From Culex pipiens pallens (Eukaryota > Arthropoda > Insecta > Diptera > Culicidae): a DNA stretch of 64,000 bases. The stretch is from positions 53,912,950-53,976,949 of the forward strand of contig NC_068938.1 in assembly GCF_016801865.2 (NCBI RefSeq). The letters run 5' to 3'. Both the position numbers and the translations under genes were made by a program. Each line of letters begins with the position of its first letter. The stretch's first letter is position 1. The notes beneath the pieces were generated by a model. It was not told the origin of the DNA, made no database searches, and was given only the letters and a program-made list of their open reading frames with translations. Below are positions 1-11,718 of this stretch, one piece after another.

Positions 1-248
1 CTGGTTTCAGAGTTCATTTTTCAATTTAAAAGGGGTGGGAGACGACTAATTTGCTTCATGAACTCCTACTCGGCCTTGGGACCACCTCTTAAGACACTGA
101 TGGCTCCTAGCTAGGAATTAAACCTAGACACAGCGTCGAGGCCCGCTTCGCATGGCAAAAATGTTGGCTGGGGGGAAGTGATATTATCAGGAAATTTTAT
201 TTTAAAGCCAACATTGCTAACGGCGTCGAGGTCCTTACTCATGCCCAA
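1..248. other. unassigned sequence with a short repeated motif
   Basis: No gene is visible. The string GCGTCGAGG followed by a pyrimidine and C occurs twice (about 134 and 222), each time followed by a C-rich stretch ending in CATG. This looks like a decayed duplicated segment, perhaps a retroposon remnant, but no terminal repeats or target duplication support that. Confidence 0.3.
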
Positions 249-660
249 GGAATTTAAAGAATTTAAAGAATTGGAAGAATTTAAAAAAAATTAAACAATT
301 TAAAGAATTTAAAGAATTAAAAGAATTTTAATAATTTAAAGAATTTAAAGAATTTAAGGAATGTAAAGAATTCAAAGAATTTGAAGAATTTGAAGAATTT
401 AAAGAATTTGAAGAATTTTAAGAATTTGAAGAATATAAAAAATAAATGAATTTATAGAGTACATATAAATTAAAATAATTTTAAGTTTTAAAAGAATTCA
501 AAGATTTTTAAAAACTTAAAGAATTTAATGAATTTTAATAATTTTAAGATTTTAAAGAATTTAAAGATTTTGAGGAATTTAAAGAATTTTGAATAATTTT
601 AACACTTGAAGAATTCAAAGATTTTTTTAATAATTTAAAGAATTTTAAGAATTAAAAAAA
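249..660. repeat. low-complexity AAAGAATTT-type tandem tract
   Basis: Imperfect tandem copies of a 9-bp unit (AAAGAATTT and one-base variants such as GAAGAATTT) run for about 400 bp. The unit decays toward the right, where AATTTTAA-type units take over. It is almost free of G/C and has no reading frame of interest. Confidence 0.85.
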
Positions 661-746
661 TGTTAAGTACCTTTCGATTGCAAATTCGATTTTGCTTAAA
701 AATATGATTTTTAATATATTTTTTGTCTGAGTTTTTGACATTTCTC

Positions 747-772
747 AAAAAAAAAAAAAAAAAAAAAAAAAA
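747..772 (+). repeat. poly-A tract (26 A)
   Basis: An uninterrupted run of 26 A follows AT-rich DNA. It could be the tail of a degraded retroposon, but no target duplication is evident around it. Confidence 0.7.
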
Positions 773-2667
773 CACGCAGGCACGATGGCTCAGAAAATGT
801 CTTCAATCAAAAGTTAGTAAAATCAAAATCAAATGACATTAAATAGAAGAATCAGTGATAAAGTGAGAATCAGTAGAGCAAAATTAAAACAGGAGATAGG
901 TGGTAGCTGAGGATGAAAAGAAGAGAAACCCCTTTCTGCGACGTTTCAGGTACATCCACAGCAGTTGACTCAACATACTGCGAATCAAAACAATACCTTC
1001 TACAAATTACTCAGAAGAACGTAAGAACGTCACGGAATTGCATAAGCTTAGACAATAAAAGTTATTTCTTAGTAAATAAGATGAAAATGAAAACATACCC
1101 TTAACGCTTTGCATATTTTAAAGCTTCTAAATAATATTTTATTCTCATAAAAAATGAATTAAATCATAAAGAAAAATAGTTATTTTAAGATAATATTCAA
1201 CTATCTTTTAGCCAATCCTCATTATACCCTTTATGCAAGTTCATTTTCAAGCTGTCGAAACATCGTTTTCCTGGAGCTTCCAGCACGAAAAAACAAAATC
1301 TATTTCGTAATGTTAACCCATCTTTCCCGGCCCTCTTCACCCTCGATTAACTCTGTGGGGTGGAAAATGACAACCATCACCAGCAGCAAGTAAGTGGAGA
1401 CACACACACACACACACTTGTCGCCCCAGTACCATGTACTTAAAAGTAATAATAATTCTAATTCCACCGGGGAGCGAGAAGGCAGAAAAAAAACTTCATG
1501 AACGGCGGCGATAAAACTCGACCTGCAGGGCAGCTGCCGGTGGCCTCTGCTCTGATGATGATGGCCGTGGTACGCATGATTTACAGAGACACACAGGGGG
1601 CGGGCAACAACCAGAAGAGGAGCTGGGTGGGTGCGGGCTCACATATCTATAACTCTCTTTCACTGTTTGAGGAGGAAGGTGGGGGGCTCGTTAGAACCAC
1701 CGACTGTTTCGTAACTATTCTGTGTGTGATTGGTTCCATTGACTCACGAAAATTCTTGGATTTGGGTGTGAATCAAGCTTGATTAATTTGTTATCAATGT
1801 CTTTTTCAATAACAACAGGCAAAACTTTGCACTTGTATTTTACACCTTGAAGAAAAAAAGGCCTTGGCTTTGGGCGTGTAATCCGCCGCTTGTTGCCACC
1901 CTTCACCAACCTGCTGTTTCCGAAATTGGTCCGCCCGAAGCTGGTGGCACATCCTGACTCCACAAGCGTCCGATGATCCGCAGTTTTCGAAGAAGCTGCT
2001 TCGGGTAATCCTTCTAAAGATCTACACTGCACTACACTGGGGACGACGATGCATCACGTTATCTCGAATATCTTCCCCTCCCTCGGCAGAAGGTCCCCCC
2101 GAGAACCCGCGGCAATCGTAATAATAATAGCACTCAGCTCTCCCCCAGATCTCCGCGCGAATCTTTTCGAGGAGGGGTTTCACTTTCGCCAGGAAGGAAA
2201 AAAAACTTGCCCCTCTTCCTTCCAAAAGCTGCACTCCGAATTCCACAGCTTCACGCCATCCACTCGATTTTCACAAACCCGGAGCACACGCGCGCGTACC
2301 TAGACGGACGATTCGGATTCGGATTTTGCGCTAATAACTGGACTATTTTCTAGGATTATTTTCACGCGATTAAAACACTCTCGCGATTCGCGGACGACGG
2401 GTTTGGCCCAAGTGACAGCTGCATCTCGCGCACGCGAACGAAAAAGAAAACAAAAAGTTGACGAAGCGAAACAGGGTGGTGATGAAGGGTTTTTTTTTGA
2501 CGAAGGTTGGATCGCAGTGCTGCCATCTAGGGGAATGGCCGTGGTTGTGTGATTTGAAAAGGCGGTTGGAATGTGAGCGTGGAGAAGCGTGGTGTTTTAT
2601 TTTATTGTCTAAGAGAAAATATATAAATCTTTGGATGTCGAAATTTAGGCTTTTTTGCATATAGCAA
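773..2667. other. no recognisable gene; (CA)n microsatellite at 1400-1417
   Basis: About 1.9 kb without a convincing coding region. It contains a short CA microsatellite (1400-1417) and a comparatively GC-rich, CpG-containing patch around 2040-2440 with several CGCG strings. That patch could be an untranslated first exon or promoter of a gene outside the window, but no splice-linked exon can be shown. The small open frames here overlap on both strands and have no family signature. Confidence 0.5.
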
Positions 2668-3595
2668 AAATGTTTTTTTCCAGACAATTTTGTATAAAAA
2701 TCTCCATATTAACCATTGTCCTAAGTCCAATCCTTGTGAAGATACAGATCTGGAGCAACATTTGAAAGGGGCGGTACGACATTGCTCTTACGGCCTTTCG
2801 TCCCATTTAAACGCGTGTAATGAAAGGCCGTAAGAGCAATGTCGTACCGCCCCTTTCAAATGTTGCTCTGGAGATACGGTTTTGAAAACTAAAATGTTGA
2901 AAAATCAGGGGGTTTGGCCATTTTAAGGCCATTTCTATATAACAGACTTGGTTTTTCAGTCTCGTAAATATTTTTACCGAAAAACTCGTCCGATTGCCCA
3001 TAAGTTTTCTTTGACCACTTTTTAATTTAACTCGTTTTATCATTTATGTAAGCTTATTTACTATCCAGGTTACTTAAAATTTTTACGTTTAGACCGCTTA
3101 AACATCAATTTTAGTGAATGATTTTATTTTTTTCTAGGAGAGACACACCATCCTGCATTTGTCATGAATCTTTTTGTAATATCCTCTTTCCACTAAAATT
3201 TTGAACGAAAAAAATCGTGACATCATCTTAAGATTAACTTTTAAGCTTTAATATCGCAAAATTTCTTGAAGTGCCGTGTATTTATTTTCAGTCATTTTTT
3301 TTCACAGAAAGCCCGTCCAATTTCCTTCAAGTTTGTATTTGATCACTTTTTGATACGATGCAACGGCTTCGAGATATAGTATTTTTTAAATTACGAAATA
3401 CAAAAATATTTAAATAACTTCCGCCCTTCTCAAATGCCATTTTCGAGAGCAACTAGCTCCATGTACAAAAAGTGGCTTATTTAAGCCTAGGATAACATGT
3501 CTATAAAGTTTCATTTAAATCGGAGAGGGTCGGGTACAAAAGTACCAGAAACATTCCTGATTTGAGATGGAATTGCTAGTTGTAGAAAAAAATGT
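2668..3595 (-). mobile_element. foldback-family fragment (family shared with 31.0 and 52.3 kb)
   Basis: Sequence blocks here recur at 30985-33128 and 52298-53857. They include the paragraph near CGGAGAGGGTCGGGTACAAA (about 3520), the block near GATACGATGCAACGGCTT (about 3355), and the block near CCTAAGTCCAATCCTTGTGA (about 2720). Relative to the left arm at 52.3 kb this copy is inverted and keeps mainly the middle and one arm. It is split at 2753-2868 by a perfect hairpin. No coding capacity is apparent, so it is a non-autonomous element. Confidence 0.7.
2753..2868. repeat. perfect 47-bp inverted repeat (hairpin MITE)
   Basis: Arms 2753-2799 and 2822-2868 are perfect reverse complements (47 bp), separated by a 22-base loop. 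The outer ends read GAGCAACATTTG / CAAATGTTGCTC. The flanks (GAAGATAC on the left, GGAGATAC on the right) suggest insertion into the surrounding foldback, because related copies read straight through this point. With no mismatch in the arms, the insertion looks young. Confidence 0.8.
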
Positions 3596-4471
3596 AGACC
3601 GAAAAATTCCACTTAATGGGCTTAATCTCATTAAGGGCAAAACATGATTTCGAGCGTTGTTTTTTTTTTAAATTGCAAATATGATTGTACTGTCAGCTGG
3701 GGCAAATCGGGACTCATGGGCTCTATTGAGTCAGCTGTTTTAGTGCCATGATTTTTATCCATATATTTAAGTTTCTTTGTGGTTTCTGTTAGAAGAGATC
3801 GAGAGCTACAAATAATTGGTGAATTCATTTACCAATATTTTAAGTGCTCCTAAAACTGATGTCCCTATTAAGACTGTAGTCCCGGTTCTCCCTAGATGAC
3901 TGTCATAGTGATTTTATTTGGTAACGATATCCTGTAAGTTGTATTAAGACCAGGGACTTTTTTTGTCATCATATCCGTAAAATACTTTGATTCAATAGAT
4001 TGGAAAATTTCACGTTACTTTTATTTTCTGACATTGAAAGTCGGATGCATATTAGGTAAGTTATCGTCACATATAAATTCAAAGCTATTTTTGTGATGTT
4101 GAGAAAACCATTTTTTTCTTGTGTAATTTTCTTTTGGCAGCTGTATTTTAGCAACCATTGGCATTAGTCAAATCTTCAATATCTTTGAAGCAAATTTATA
4201 GGAAATTTCCGGGGTGGCCAAGCAAGGTCATAACTTTTACAGGTATAAAATGTCTCACGTTATCAAAAAAAAAAAAAAAAAAAAAAAAAGGTGCGCGATG
4301 TCGAAATATATCGTCTGTTGTGTGCTACCATAGAATAGAGATAGGTAGAATTGCCACTCATTTACCGACCGGGGGACAAAACTGTGCTGCCTAACTGATG
4401 CCAGCGGCGAAACGGGGAACTACAACACCCTGCGCATAATACTGTCAAGAATGTGGAGAACTGGTTGGCAC

Positions 4472-4624
4472 ATATCTTGACTTTTTTTTGATAAGGTCCT
4501 ATAAACAAAAGTAAACATTGAGTGTATCCCGCTTACTCCGATGGACTTTGACATAAGGTGTGAAAGGGATACACTCAATGTTTACATTTGTTTATAGGAC
4601 CTTATCAAAAAAAAGTCAAGATAT
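4472..4624. mobile_element. 153-bp hairpin MITE nested in the TIR element
   Basis: Long inverted repeat with ends ATATCTTGACTTTTTTTTGA and its complement, and inner arms carrying TAAACATTGAGTGTATCCC and its complement. The ends lie in an AT/TA context, consistent with a TA target. A diverged second copy lies at 57895-57997. Confidence 0.8.
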
Positions 4625-4935
4625 ATATTATTCATTAAAAATTTAAAATTATTTAAAAACATGGAAAACAAATCAAAACAACTATGAAAATTCAAGATAA
4701 ATGCATCCATTAACTAGGATATTTCTTTTAAAAGAAGATTAAATTATTTGTATGTCGCATCAGCATCCTTTTTTTCAAAATTTCAAGAATATGCCAAATA
4801 AGTTGACATCCGTTTTCACTTCTCCAAAACATCTGTTTTGTCATATTGACATTTCGCTGTTGCTGTCAAACCAAGTGAAAAATCGGAGGAGGAAAAGGCT
4901 ATTTTGCCGTTACGGAGTGAAGAAAAGTGATTGTG

Positions 4936-5489
4936 TGAGCGGCCGTGGCTGACTGGTTACGGTGTTCGCTTGCTAAGCGAATGGTTCTTGGTTCGATTCC
5001 CATCTGCTCCCAACGAGAAAGTATAGAAAATATGAATATTGAAACTCTGAACATGAACGAAAAATCAAAGTCGCCCGAGTCGGGGTTCGATCCCTCGTCC
5101 TTTGGATTGGTAAGCAAAAATGCTAACCACTACGCCATCACGGCTTGGTGAGCGATGACTGGAATTAGGAATACTGTTACTATCAAACTATATACGCGCT
5201 GGGTCCTTGTCCATTTGACAAGGGTTCGGAAGTTCTAAATAACGTTTGAATCCGATTGGTGCAAACGTTCTTCAGGGCGGGGCTTGTCGATAAAGCTGAA
5301 GTACCTCGCGCTCGGCTAGCCAGCGTAGAAATGGGTCACCGAAGCTCGGCAGAGCTAACACCTTCCAAATGCCTATGCGAGTTATTTGCATGTATAGAAT
5401 GTAGATCTAAAAATACATGGAAACAACTCAATTTGTAAGAAGCGGCCGCGTGGTCCCGTTTGGTTGGTTGCACACACACACACACACAC
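4936..5489 (+). mobile_element. composite SINE with two opposed tRNA-like heads and a (CA)n tail
   Basis: Flanked by a 24-bp target-site duplication (4912-4935 and 5490-5513, beginning ACGGAGTGAAGAAAAG), the mark of LINE-mediated retroposition. The left head (about 4937-5012) is tRNA-like on the + strand, with A-box GTGGCTGACTGG and B-box GGTTCGATTCC. A second tRNA-like block (about 5068-5152) is in the opposite orientation: read on the minus strand it has A-box TGGCGTAGTGG and B-box GGATCGAACCCC. A body of about 300 bp without similarity elsewhere in the window follows, ending in a CA microsatellite as the tail. The same head occurs at 46547 with a different tail. A Twin-like mosquito SINE relationship is possible, but the opposed orientation should be compared before naming it. 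Confidence 0.85.
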
Positions 5490-5490
5490 A
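5470..5490. repeat. (CA)n microsatellite, SINE 3' tail
   Basis: About ten CA units end exactly where the SINE's right target-site duplication begins, so this is the retroposon's terminal repeat rather than an independent microsatellite. Confidence 0.8.
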
Positions 5491-6577
5491 CGGAGTGAAG
5501 AAAAGTGATTGTGGTGTTCCAGCTTGAAGATTCCGAGAAAGAAACCCGGCCACGCCGTGTGATGCACAGTGCTTCCGGCGGCGCTCGTTGGATTTTGCAG
5601 TTTCGGAGTGGAGAAAAGTGGTCGTGGAGCGCTGGTGGAGGTTCTGAGGAAGAAACCACTTTGTTCCACTCACTCGCTTCTCGTCGACCAACCTGACCAG
5701 CAAGGCCACCGCACTTCAATTTTAACCGCAATTTGCGCCCAATCCTGACGTTCAACCGCCTCCACTAGTCTCGTCTTTTCATCCAGCTTCCAAGCACCAT
5801 TTCACATTTTTGATCGCCAACTGAATGTCAACAAGCCTTTTTTTCAATCTGTCACTGTCAAACAAAACGCACCCTCCAGAATGCACAGGGCAGTTCCATC
5901 AAAGAGCCCAGTGCGCATTTCGACTGAAGTTCCCCGTTTCGAGCAGTGGTGGCGCTGTCGGCAGTGTCGCTTGACGTTTACAAGGGGGAATCGGCAAGTG
6001 GCAATTCTACCTATCTCTATTCTATGGTGCTACTTTCTGACAACGATCATTTTGGTCAAAAATGAGTTTATGATGACGTTTTGTTATACTTAACAAAGAC
6101 TATAAGATACTTTCACCCGATTTTGGAAATCCGCTTCCGTTTCCGGGAAATCGCAAACCACACTTGTGACATAGACCAATTTATCATCAAAATGATCGTT
6201 GCCATCTTGTGACACTTCATATAAATTGTTTAAAATGTGCAAATTTTATCTTGTTTTTGACAAATTTATGTAGATACACATTTTTTAAAGGCAATGAAAT
6301 CTATTGCCATAGAATCATACTGATTTTGTTTTAAGTAGGTTTTTTTTTCAAATATTACAGTATTTTTTCTGTGTGTCCACGAGTCAAACTCGGTTAAACT
6401 TGTTGGATAAATGAACGACTCGTGCTGAATAAATCTTCTTTTTGCAACTTGTTGCATAAACTACTATTTCGACTTTAACCCTGATTTTTTTTTCGAAAAG
6501 AAGACTGCACTGTCAAATGAATTTTGAGCAACTTATGCAACAGCCCAATAGATACAATTTGTTGTCATCCAAGTTTT

Positions 6578-7004
6578 TATTTTAAGTGCTCCTAAAACTG
6601 ATGTCCCTATTAAGACTGTAGTCCCGGTTCTCCCTAGATGACTGTCATAGTGATTTTATTTGGTAACGATATCCTGTAAGTTGTATTAAGACCAGGGACT
6701 TTTTTTTGTCATCATATCCGTAAAATACTTTGATTCAATAGATTGGAAAATTTCACGTTACTTTTATTTTCTGACATTGAAAGTCGGATGCATATTAGGT
6801 AAGTTATCGTCACATATAAATTCAAAGCTATTTTTGTGATGTTGAGAAAACCATTTTTTTCTTGTGTAATTTTCTTTTGGCAGCTGTATTTTAGCAACCA
6901 TTGGCATTAGTCAAATCTTCAATATCTTTGAAGCAAATTTATAGGAAATTTCCGGGGTGGCCAAGCAAGGTCATAACTTTTACAGGTATAAAATGTCACG
7001 TTAT

Positions 7005-7089
<85 letters not shown>

Positions 7090-7670
7090 TGCGCGATGTC
7101 GAAATATATCGTCTGTTGTGTGCTACTTTCTGACAACGATCATTTTGGTCAAAAATGAGTTTATGATGACGTTTTGTTATACTTAACAAAGACTATAAGA
7201 TACTTTCACCCGATTTTGGAAATCCGCTTCCGTTTCCGGGAAATCGCAAACCACACTTGTGACATAGACCAATTTATCATCAAAATGATCGTTGCCATCT
7301 TGTGACACTTCATATAAATTGTTTAAAATGTGCAAATTTTATTTTGTTTTTGACAAATTTATGTAGATACACATTTTTTAAAGGCAATGAAATCTATTGC
7401 CATAGAATCATACTGATTTTGTTTTAAGTAGGTTTTTTTTTCAAATATTACAGTATTTTTTCTGTGTGTCCACGAGTCAAACTCGGTTAAACTTGTTGGA
7501 TAAATGAACGACTCGTGCTGAATAAATCTTCTTTTTGCAACTTGTTGCATAAACTACTATTTCGACTTTAACCCTGATTTTTTTTTCGAAAAGAAGACAG
7601 CACTGTCAAATGAATTTTGAGCAACTTATGCCACAGCCCAATAGATACAATTTGTTGTCATCCAAGTTTT
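6578..7670 (+). repeat. tandem duplication, copy B (uninterrupted)
   Basis: Second copy of the 3836-6577 unit, nearly identical to copy A outside the inserted element. The main difference is the poly-A tract: 82 A here (7006-7087) against 25 in copy A. It preserves the empty target site GTGTGCTACTTTCTG, which dates the 1.7-kb insertion in copy A after the duplication, or to one copy only. Confidence 0.85.
7006..7087 (+). repeat. poly-A tract (82 A)
   Basis: An uninterrupted run of 82 A, in a unit whose other copy has 25. Both are followed by GGTGCGCGATGTCGAAATAT. The length may be inflated or compressed by sequencing, but the tract itself is real in both copies. Confidence 0.85.
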
Positions 7671-7713
7671 GTTTAGAAAAGGTACTATAAACATTTGAAA
7701 GACAATAGCTATC

Positions 7714-8768
7714 AGCCATTCCACGTCAAACAGGAAGTCTCCAAATCAAAATTGCTCCGATTTTGCTCAAATTTGGAGTGGGAGTTCTTTGGCCCAAATA
7801 ATTAGACCCGTATTTTTTGTTTGGCGATTAGGGTGGTCCTATCCGAAATAGGGTGGTCCATAAAATTGCGTTTTTCGTCGATTTTCGCAAAAAACACATT
7901 TTTCAAAAAATCATATCTCCGGAACGGCTGAACCAATTTTGGAGCGCCACAATTCAAAAGAAAGGTTATACGTTGAGCTTTTAAAGATAAATATGTTGAG
8001 GTTAAAAAAAAACTAGCCGAATATTTGAAAAGGTCCTATGAAAATTTTATTTGCCGATTTTAAGGTCTCGGGACCAAAGAGCCCATGTCTGAAAATATTT
8101 TGCACAGATTCCTTGTAATATTTTACATAACATATCAAAAAATTGCGAATATCCATTAACACGTTTCAGAGATATGATTTTTTTAACATAAAAACTGGGT
8201 TTTTCGACGCGCCGCGCGCTAAAACGGGAAAATTACTTAGACGGGTAAAAAGCAACTTTTTTCACTAAAACTGCGATAACTTGAAAATTTCAGCGATGAA
8301 CTATACATGTCTGGGTACCAAAAGTTGCGTCTTTTAATTACGAAAATTGATTGATTTTTAGCCGTTTTCGTCATTTTCCCATTTTTGCGCGCGGCGCGTC
8401 AAAAAACCCAGTTTTTATGTTAAAAAAATCATATCTCCGAAACGTGTTAATGGATATTCGCAATTTTTTGATATGTTATGTAAAATATTACAAGGAATCA
8501 GGGCAAAATATTTTCAGCTAGTATTTTTGGACCTCAACATATTTTTCTTTAAAAGCCCAACTAATAACCTTTCTTTTGAATTGTGGCGCTCCAAAATTGG
8601 TTCAGCCGTTCCGGAGATATGATTTTTTGAAAAATGTGTTTTTGCGAAAATCGACGAAAAACGCAATTTTATGGACCACCCTGCTTGGGCCAAAGAACTC
8701 CCACTCCAAATTTGAGCAAAATCGAAGCAATTTTGATTTGGAGACTTCCTGTTTGACGTGGAATGGCT
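7714..8768. mobile_element. 1.05-kb foldback element
   Basis: Inverted arms run from AGCCATTCCACGTCAAACAG (7714) to its complement ending at 8768. Similarity extends to the centre near 8240-8390, where GACGCGCCGCGCGC faces GCGCGCGGCGCGTC. Arms are highly similar but not perfect; the left arm carries extra sequence around 8020-8110. A diverged relative lies near 28290-28500, sharing the GGAACGGCTGAACCAATTTT block. It has no coding capacity, so it is a non-autonomous palindromic transposon. The open frames in the arms are mirror images and not genes. Confidence 0.85.
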
Positions 8769-10368
8769 GTATAACCTTTTCAAAAAAACTCTAGATATAT
8801 ACATTTGTCAAAAAATATTATTTTGTGCTATACTAGTTTGGCAATAAAATTATTGGTGGGATAAGTCGAATAGAAAAATTGTAATTTTTTATTTAGTTTG
8901 CCACTATTTTGTTCTGAGAAGTTTTTTTGCAATACCTACAACTTTGCTGAAGATGCCAAATCGATCAGAAAATCCGTTCTCAAGATTTTTTATTATTTCA
9001 ATAGGCAAAATAAAAAAAAGGTGAATTTTAAATCATTCATCAGGTTTTTATTTATTTATTGGGGAACAGTGCAAACTGTTCCTCGCAGTGACGCAGTGAA
9101 AAATCAAGTTTCTATCTAGAGTTTTGCTGAATAATTTGTTCGGCAAATTGGATAGAAATAGAACCAAATTCTTAACCTGAAAAAAAACATATAAAAATTT
9201 ACTATAATTTAATATTTTTTTGGGAATATTTATTTATAAATTTATTTTATTGGAATAATAATTATTTTTTAATATTTACATTTTATTTCAACAACTCTGC
9301 TTTGCTGTAGGGCATTTTAGGTCAAAACCATACAAATAAGCTTTGTTGAACATAGGGCAGCGTAGATCCTCCCCATCTCTTCAAAAGTAATCATCGAATA
9401 AACTATCTTCTCTCACGACACACAGCAGATCTGCTCTGGTCAGCAGACAGCGCACTGCAGAACGGAACGAAATGCCACTCAGGTGCATGGTGCAATCCTG
9501 ACGGTCGCAGGATGAATTTATCACTTCATTTTCAATTACACCTCCATCAACAACGGCGCTCGTCCTAGAACGCGCGGCGAGGCCCAGGCGCGTGAGCGTG
9601 GATCTTGATTTGTGTCCGGACCGAGGGACCCGGTTGATGAATTATGACTCAATTGTCGCAGCCCGCGCCGAGTGGCCCTAAGAAGTTCAACCATCGCTGG
9701 CTATCTGATTCGCCTGCGAATGACTTAATCAGCCCTGGTGAGAGCGGATCACTTCGATTCGAACTGTAATTACGCACCAGCGAGACCACTTCCTTTTTCG
9801 AAGAACTTAACCTCCTTTTGAACCGCCAACACGGGACACGCGACACTATAGAATCTGATAAATTTAAGTTAAGTGGTCCATTTTGTACGTAATTCTATCG
9901 ATAAAACCATTTATCATGATGCGTATACTACAGTGTACTTTACTTCACAGTTTATAAATTTAGTACACAGTTCCGAGGAAGGGCGGGTTGTATTTTGCCT
10001 GCTGGTACCATTAAGTCCAGTGTTCACATCGATAATTTAATGCGTTAATAAAACCACGATGGATGCTTTGTAACTTAAATGACGCAATTCTTGGACATTT
10101 TATTGTGCACTTTACTCGATTTAATGACACAGGTAAATGAGGATAAGGCATTTTTTTAATGTTTCAATATTTTAGAAACAAAATAAAAAATTTCCTTTGT
10201 TTGTTTTTAATGTTTGAACCAATACAAGTCCAAAAAGTCTACTTTCCCACCAAAACCAATCCGGGAGATTCATTTTAGCAAAAAGGTCACCCACGGTGAG
10301 GGGATCCCTGTCCCATGTGGCACGCAACGCACCGGTGAGTCGTCTTGTCCGGCGTGTACAATGCACTT
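8769..10368. other. no recognisable gene
   Basis: AT-rich sequence up to about 9300, then more mixed. Around 8938 a block containing ACTTTGCTGAAGATGCC resembles blocks near 29050 and 38150, probably parts of the dispersed foldback families. The short palindrome GGAACAGTGCAAACTGTTCC lies near 9063. From 9400 to 10368 I see only non-repetitive, non-coding-looking DNA. Confidence 0.5.
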
Positions 10369-10764
10369 TTTTTTTTTTTTTTTTCATAAAATTATTTTTA
10401 TTAGGTCCTTTTCGGTACTGGGACCTGGTTAGGACCGAGTTGGCTTTTGTAATTACATTTGACTTAATAATTACAGAGGATCTTGTGTGTAAATGTTAGT
10501 GGGAGGGGAGCCGATTACCCGCGGCCTACTCGGGGTTAGTAGGGAAGGGATTGATGTTAAAGACAAGGCGTTGGAAGGAAAGGGGGATTGTGTAGGGGTC
10601 TTGGTTGGCTCTGCTGGCCTTTGCGTTTTGTCCTCAGCCGCAACTCGGTGTCCAGCTGCTGGGGCGATCTTGCTTTGCTTCCGGTGCAACCAGAAACGAC
10701 GGCTTTGTGTGAAGGCGAGTTATACTAACTAGAGGAAAACTAACTGAAGGGAAACTAACTGGAA
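10369..10764 (-). mobile_element. 5'-truncated non-LTR retrotransposon fragment
   Basis: A minus-strand insertion bounded by a 12-bp target duplication TACAATGCACTT (10357-10368 and 10765-10776). On the + strand it begins with a T run (its poly-A tail) followed by CATAAAATTATTTTTATTAG. The same tail with T run occurs at 34613-34671. The remaining 350 bp look like a 3' untranslated region; there is no reverse transcriptase left to assign a clade. Confidence 0.8.
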
Positions 10765-10776
10765 TACAATGCACTT

Positions 10777-11450
10777 GTCTTGTCAAGAGTCAAGAGCTGC
10801 GAAGACGTCGTAAATTATCAATTAGCATTGGCATAGCCGCAACAACGTGGTGGTGGTGGAGAATTTCCTTTTGCGTGACGGTCAGAACATATTACGTGGA
10901 GGACCACGTTGAGCTTTATTACGGGCAGAAGGGGGCAGATCATTGGGAGATTAAACGCCACACAAACAGGGCTGAGCTGGACGCACGAAGCCGATAAATC
11001 TTGTTAAGGCGCTGGCTGCCTTGGAGCTTCTCTTTATAGCTATATTTTCGAATTCTTGGACAGGGAAAATGAGTTATTTATGAGGATGATGATTGTCACA
11101 ATTTTCGAAATTGTCAGCATTGTTTTGTTGAGGGTATGTTGGACAATAATAAACTACACAACATTTAGAATGTTAATCTATAGAAACAAAATCTGGTAGG
11201 TTTGCTCTGTTTAGCCCTTGGACTTGTAATCTAACATGTATGTTTATTTTTTGATTTAGTATTGGGGATTTTGTTTTGTAATGCATTTTTAAGATTTTAT
11301 CCGTCGAAGTGTAAAATGTTTTTGATGTTTTTGATGATAAAAAATAGTAGAATCAGCATCTACTATTTTTTGTGAATCAAAATCAAATTATTCGCTCTTC
11401 CTACTCGAAACTAAGTGTCCGAAGGCTTGATTGTTGAGGCAATTGCAAAC
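10777..11450. other. no recognisable gene; 13-bp-stem hairpin at 11337-11370
   Basis: Nothing gene-like is visible. A short hairpin (AAAAAATAGTAGA paired with its complement across a 7-base loop) lies around 11337-11370. Its function is unknown and it may be chance in AT-rich DNA. Confidence 0.45.
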
Positions 11451-11718
11451 CTCTTTTTACACCTTAGCTTCCATCCACCCCGGGAATCAAACTGACGACC
11501 TTTGGATTGTGAATCCAACTGCCTACCAGCGACTCCACCGAGGCAGGACCCAGGGAGACGACTCCTACACCTGGACTGAGCTAACGACCTAACCTTTTTA
11601 GGTCAGTCCGGGGCCAACATTTACTTCCCGTCCGACGGGAGGCGTGATCAGACAAATCTAGTCTCGAAAAATGCCACCGGGACCTTCTGGGATCAAACCC
11701 AGGCCGACTGGGTGAGTA
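11451..11718 (-). mobile_element. tRNA-derived SINE (same family as 38.5 kb)
   Basis: On the minus strand it contains a tRNA-like module ending in a B-box-like GGGTTTGATCCC (about 11690-11705). Next comes a linker with GTCCAGGTGTAGGAGTCGTC, and then a second tRNA-like module (GGTGGAGTCGCTGG followed by CAATCCAAAGGTCG; about 11475-11545). The linker and second module are shared with 38538-38925. Ends and target duplication were not resolved. Confidence 0.75.

Larger units (their letters stand above)
4329..6026. mobile_element. 1.7-kb TIR element with 7-bp target-site duplication
   Basis: Ends are inverted repeats beginning CATAGAATAGAGATAGGTAG (left 4329; right arm ends 6026), perfect for about 30 bp. 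A second block of similarity lies inside, around CGAAACGGGGAAC. It is flanked by the duplicated 7-mer GTGCTAC (4322-4328 and 6027-6033), and the empty site is preserved in tandem copy B. A 7-8 bp duplication is typical of P/hAT-type cut-and-paste transposons. No transposase is encoded. The interior was further hit by a hairpin MITE (4472-4624) and a SINE (4936-5489). Confidence 0.85.
3836..6577 (+). repeat. tandem duplication, copy A (interrupted)
   Basis: First copy of a unit of about 1.04 kb. Positions 3836-4328 continue at 6034-6577, and the 1698 bp in between is an inserted element. The unit contains a poly-A tract (4265-4289, 25 A). Its second half has CACACTTGTGACATAGACC-like and ATCTTGTGACAC strings resembling the inner end of the giant foldback at 14.4 kb. 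Copy B follows directly at 6578. Small open frames in the unit are repeated in both copies and have no family signature. Confidence 0.85.

Noticed and set aside
5336..5755. 139-codon frame crossing the SINE tail
   Set aside because: It runs through the CA microsatellite and across a transposon junction, so it is not a real gene.
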